Position numbers and translations under genes: made by a program. Below are positions 62,670 through 64,000 of a stretch of DNA of 64,000 nucleotides, piece after piece (positions within the stretch are counted from its first letter, which is position 1; each line of letters starts with the position of its first letter). The notes beneath the pieces are model-generated. The model ran no database searches. It had not been told where the DNA came from and worked only from the letters and a program-made list of their open reading frames with translations. The stretch is from assembly GCF_035967765.1 (NCBI RefSeq), contig NZ_JAYWIT010000020.1. The stretch is one strand, 5' to 3'. This stretch comes from Conexibacter stalactiti (GTDB lineage Bacteria; Actinomycetota; Thermoleophilia; Solirubrobacterales; Solirubrobacteraceae).

Positions 62670-63298
62670 CTCGTCCGCCCGCGTCCGCGCAGGCGCCGGC
62701 CGAGGCTCGCCCACCACGTCCGCAGCCGCTCCCACAGCACCTGCCGGCCGAGCCGGCCCGCGTCGAGCGGTCTCGCGGGGGCGGCCGGCTCGGTGGACTC
62801 GGCGGGCGCGGCTCGCTCGGCGGGCTCGGCGGGCTCGGCGGGCTCGGCGGGCGCCTGCAGTCTCGCCTGCAGGCAGGTGGCGAACTCGCCGAGGAGCCGT
62901 CTGGAGACGTCCTCGATCATGCCGCCGCGGCCGAAGCGCGCGAGCCGGCCGGTGATCGCGAAGTCGGTCGCGACGTCGACCGCCGTCGCGTCGCCGTCGG
63001 CGCGCACCGTCGAGGCGATCGTCGCCGTCGCACCGCCCTGCCCGCGCCGGTCGGTGCCGCGCGCCGCCATCACCGCCCTGCGCGCCGCTTCGTCGATCTG
63101 CTCCATTCTCAACGTCCCGGCGTAGACGACCGTCGTCGGGCCGAGCTTGATCGTGAAGACGCCTCTGTAGACACCCTCCTCCCCGGCGTCGGTCAGCTCG
63201 GCGCCCGGCAGGCACGGCGCGACGCGCTGCACGTCGATCAGCGCCCGCCAGACCTCGTCGGCCGGCGCGGCGACGGTGAACGACTGCTCGAGTCTCAT
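62666..63298 (-). CDS. coxG: CoxG-like SRPBCC protein
   Basis: A 210-residue protein. Residues 1-150 are a SRPBCC/CoxG fold: SFTVAAPADEVWRALIDVQR, APCLPGAELTDAGEEGVYRG and ATDFAITGRLARFGRGGMIE. CoxG recruits the CO dehydrogenase to the membrane in carboxydotrophs. The C-terminus has a Pro-Ala-Glu tandem repeat (PAEPAEPAEPAE, 9-base DNA repeats) and an Arg-rich end that may be amphipathic or membrane-binding. Follows coxE by 19 bases. Confidence 0.87.
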   Translation of the reverse strand: MRLEQSFTVAAPADEVWRALIDVQRVAPCLPGAELTDAGEEGVYRGVFTIKLGPTTVVYAGTLRMEQIDEAARRAVMAARGTDRRGQGGATATIASTVRADGDATAVDVATDFAITGRLARFGRGGMIEDVSRRLLGEFATCLQARLQAPAEPAEPAEPAERAAPAESTEPAAPARPLDAGRLGRQVLWERLRTWWASLGRRLRGRGRTR

Positions 63299-63317
63299 CG
63301 CCCTCCTCCTCTCCTCG

Positions 63318-64000
63318 TCAACGCGACAGGGGTCCCTCCAGCAGCTCGGCGAGCGCTTCCAGCGAGCCGAGCGAGTGCCCCTCGAGGAACTCGTCGACGT
63401 GCGGGAGCGCCGCCGCCATCCCGCGCGCGAGCGGCTCGTAGCCGGGCCGCGCCTTCAACGGGTTGAGCCACACCAGCCGGTGGGCGGAGCGGCGCAGGCG
63501 CGCCAGCTCGGCCGCCAGCTCGGCCGGGTCGCCGCGGTCCCACCCGTCGGACAGGATCACGATCACCGCGCCGCGGCCGAGCCGCCGGCCGTGACCGCGG
63601 TTGAGCGCGCCGATCCCGGCGCCGATCCGCGTGCCGCCGCCGAAGTCGGGCGCGGCGCGGGTCGCGCGCTCCAACGCGCCGTCGACGTCCTTGGAGCGCA
63701 GCTCGCGGGTGACGCGTGTCAGCCGCGTGCCGAGCAGGAACGCCTCGACCCGCCGGCGCGCGGTGACGGCCGCCTGCGCGTAGGCGAGCAGAAGGTGCGC
63801 GTACGGCGCCATCGAGCCTGAGACGTCGAGCACGAGCACGAGCGGCCGCGGGGCGCGCGCCGGGGCGCGCCAGCGCCGCTCGAGCGGCTCACCGCCATGG
63901 CGCAGCGACGCCCGCACCGTCGCGGGCAGGTCGGGCCGGTGGCCGCGCGCGCCGGACCGCGCATGCCGCAGCCGACGCGAACGGCGCTCCGGCCCGCGGC
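63318..64000 (-). CDS. coxE: CoxE-like VWA-domain protein (N-terminus beyond window)
   Basis: The frame is open from the stop at 63318 to the right edge, about 227 residues. The VWA domain has the MIDAS motif LVLDVSGSMAPYA, FGGGTRIGAGI and VILSDGWDRGDP. An upstream Arg-rich segment and LRHGGEPLERRWR fit CoxE proteins, which help assemble the Cu-Mo cluster of CO dehydrogenase with the MoxR-like CoxD. The structural cox genes probably lie to the right. An internal GTG at 63917 is not the true start. Confidence 0.85.
   Translation of the reverse strand, partial: RGPERRSRRLRHARSGARGHRPDLPATVRASLRHGGEPLERRWRAPARAPRPLVLVLDVSGSMAPYAHLLLAYAQAAVTARRRVEAFLLGTRLTRVTRELRSKDVDGALERATRAAPDFGGGTRIGAGIGALNRGHGRRLGRGAVIVILSDGWDRGDPAELAAELARLRRSAHRLVWLNPLKARPGYEPLARGMAAALPHVDEFLEGHSLGSLEALAELLEGPLSR

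Noticed and set aside
62817..62850. 9-bp tandem repeats as possible CRISPR or VNTR
   Set aside because: They encode the PAE repeats in CoxG, with no spacers; a coding microsatellite, not a CRISPR array.

Overview
The window is very GC-rich (roughly 70-75% by eye), uses many GTG starts, packs genes into operons with 4-base ATGA/GTGA overlaps, and carries gene orders typical of Actinobacteria (tlyA-nadK-recN-steA-steB-pyrG-nudix-xerD; alaS-ruvX-mltG-aroE...aroC-aroKB-aroQ-pepQ...efp-nusB). Two Calx-beta/GH6 proteins, a GH44 enzyme with a Cys-bracketed C-terminal domain, CO-dehydrogenase accessory genes and frequent AGA arginine codons in a GC-rich genome suggest a deep-branching soil actinobacterium of the Thermoleophilia/Solirubrobacterales type (Conexibacter-like). 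This is an inference from gene content, not a database match. No rRNA, CRISPR array, insertion sequence or prophage was seen; one tRNA (Asn) is present.

Layout. 1-1.0 kb: a Panacea-domain gene and an unknown partner gene cut by the left edge, lying just 3' of tRNA-Asn and its terminator. 1.0-7.6 kb: dnaG, a dGTPase-like HD hydrolase, ppdK and recO. 7.6-12.5 kb: glutaredoxin, a polar amino-acid ABC transporter (ATPase, permease, lipoprotein), mutM and a glycosyltransferase. 12.5-26.5 kb: on the minus strand, a long housekeeping operon read tlyA, nadK, recN, steA, steB, a GT4-type transferase, pyrG, M20 peptidase, DUF3866, NUDIX, xerD, deoB; recN has its own tandem LexA boxes. 26.6-30.1 kb: a small membrane protein and two secreted Calx-beta/GH6 paralogues. 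30.2-34.3 kb: efp-nusB-xseB-ispA-dxs. 34.3-39.2 kb: an opposite-strand block (SOS-box-controlled XRE gene, PAP2 phosphatase, GH44 glycosidase, MFS transporter). 39.2-43.5 kb: aroC-aroKB-aroQ-pepQ. 43.5-46.4 kb: an FCD-type GntR regulator with an FAD-linked oxidase, and a prepilin peptidase. 46.5-55.8 kb: an accessory stretch with a methyltransferase, a CYTH protein, a divergent copper-homeostasis module (csoR-DUF4396 and copZ-His-rich protein-copA), a RES/Xre toxin-antitoxin pair, a cupredoxin lipoprotein and a HARE-HTH-like protein. 55.8-61.5 kb: alaS-ruvX-mltG-aroE. 61.6-64 kb: coxE-coxG-xdhC, running off the right edge.

How it fits together. Read right to left, 61.5 to 30.2 kb looks like the ancestral actinobacterial chain alaS-ruvX-mltG-aroE-(prepilin peptidase)-aroC-aroK-aroB-aroQ-pepQ-efp-nusB, interrupted by three accessory blocks: copper/toxin-antitoxin, GntR/oxidase, and XRE/PAP2/GH44/MFS. 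Regulatory signals readable in the DNA include three LexA boxes (two before recN, one before the XRE gene), two FadR/PdhR-like operators (before gntR and inside the ppdK promoter), a CsoR palindrome between divergent copper operons, an inverted repeat before the toxin-antitoxin operon, and several -10 elements 7-10 bases from start codons that imply leaderless mRNAs.

Most original candidates: the Calx-beta/GH6 pair whose active-site residues differ from canonical GH6; the SOS-controlled XRE gene at the head of an inserted block; the csoR-linked DUF4396 protein with a histidine tail; the Panacea gene with its unknown partner; and a regularly spaced triple 10-mer resembling DnaA boxes at 54.97-55.11 kb.
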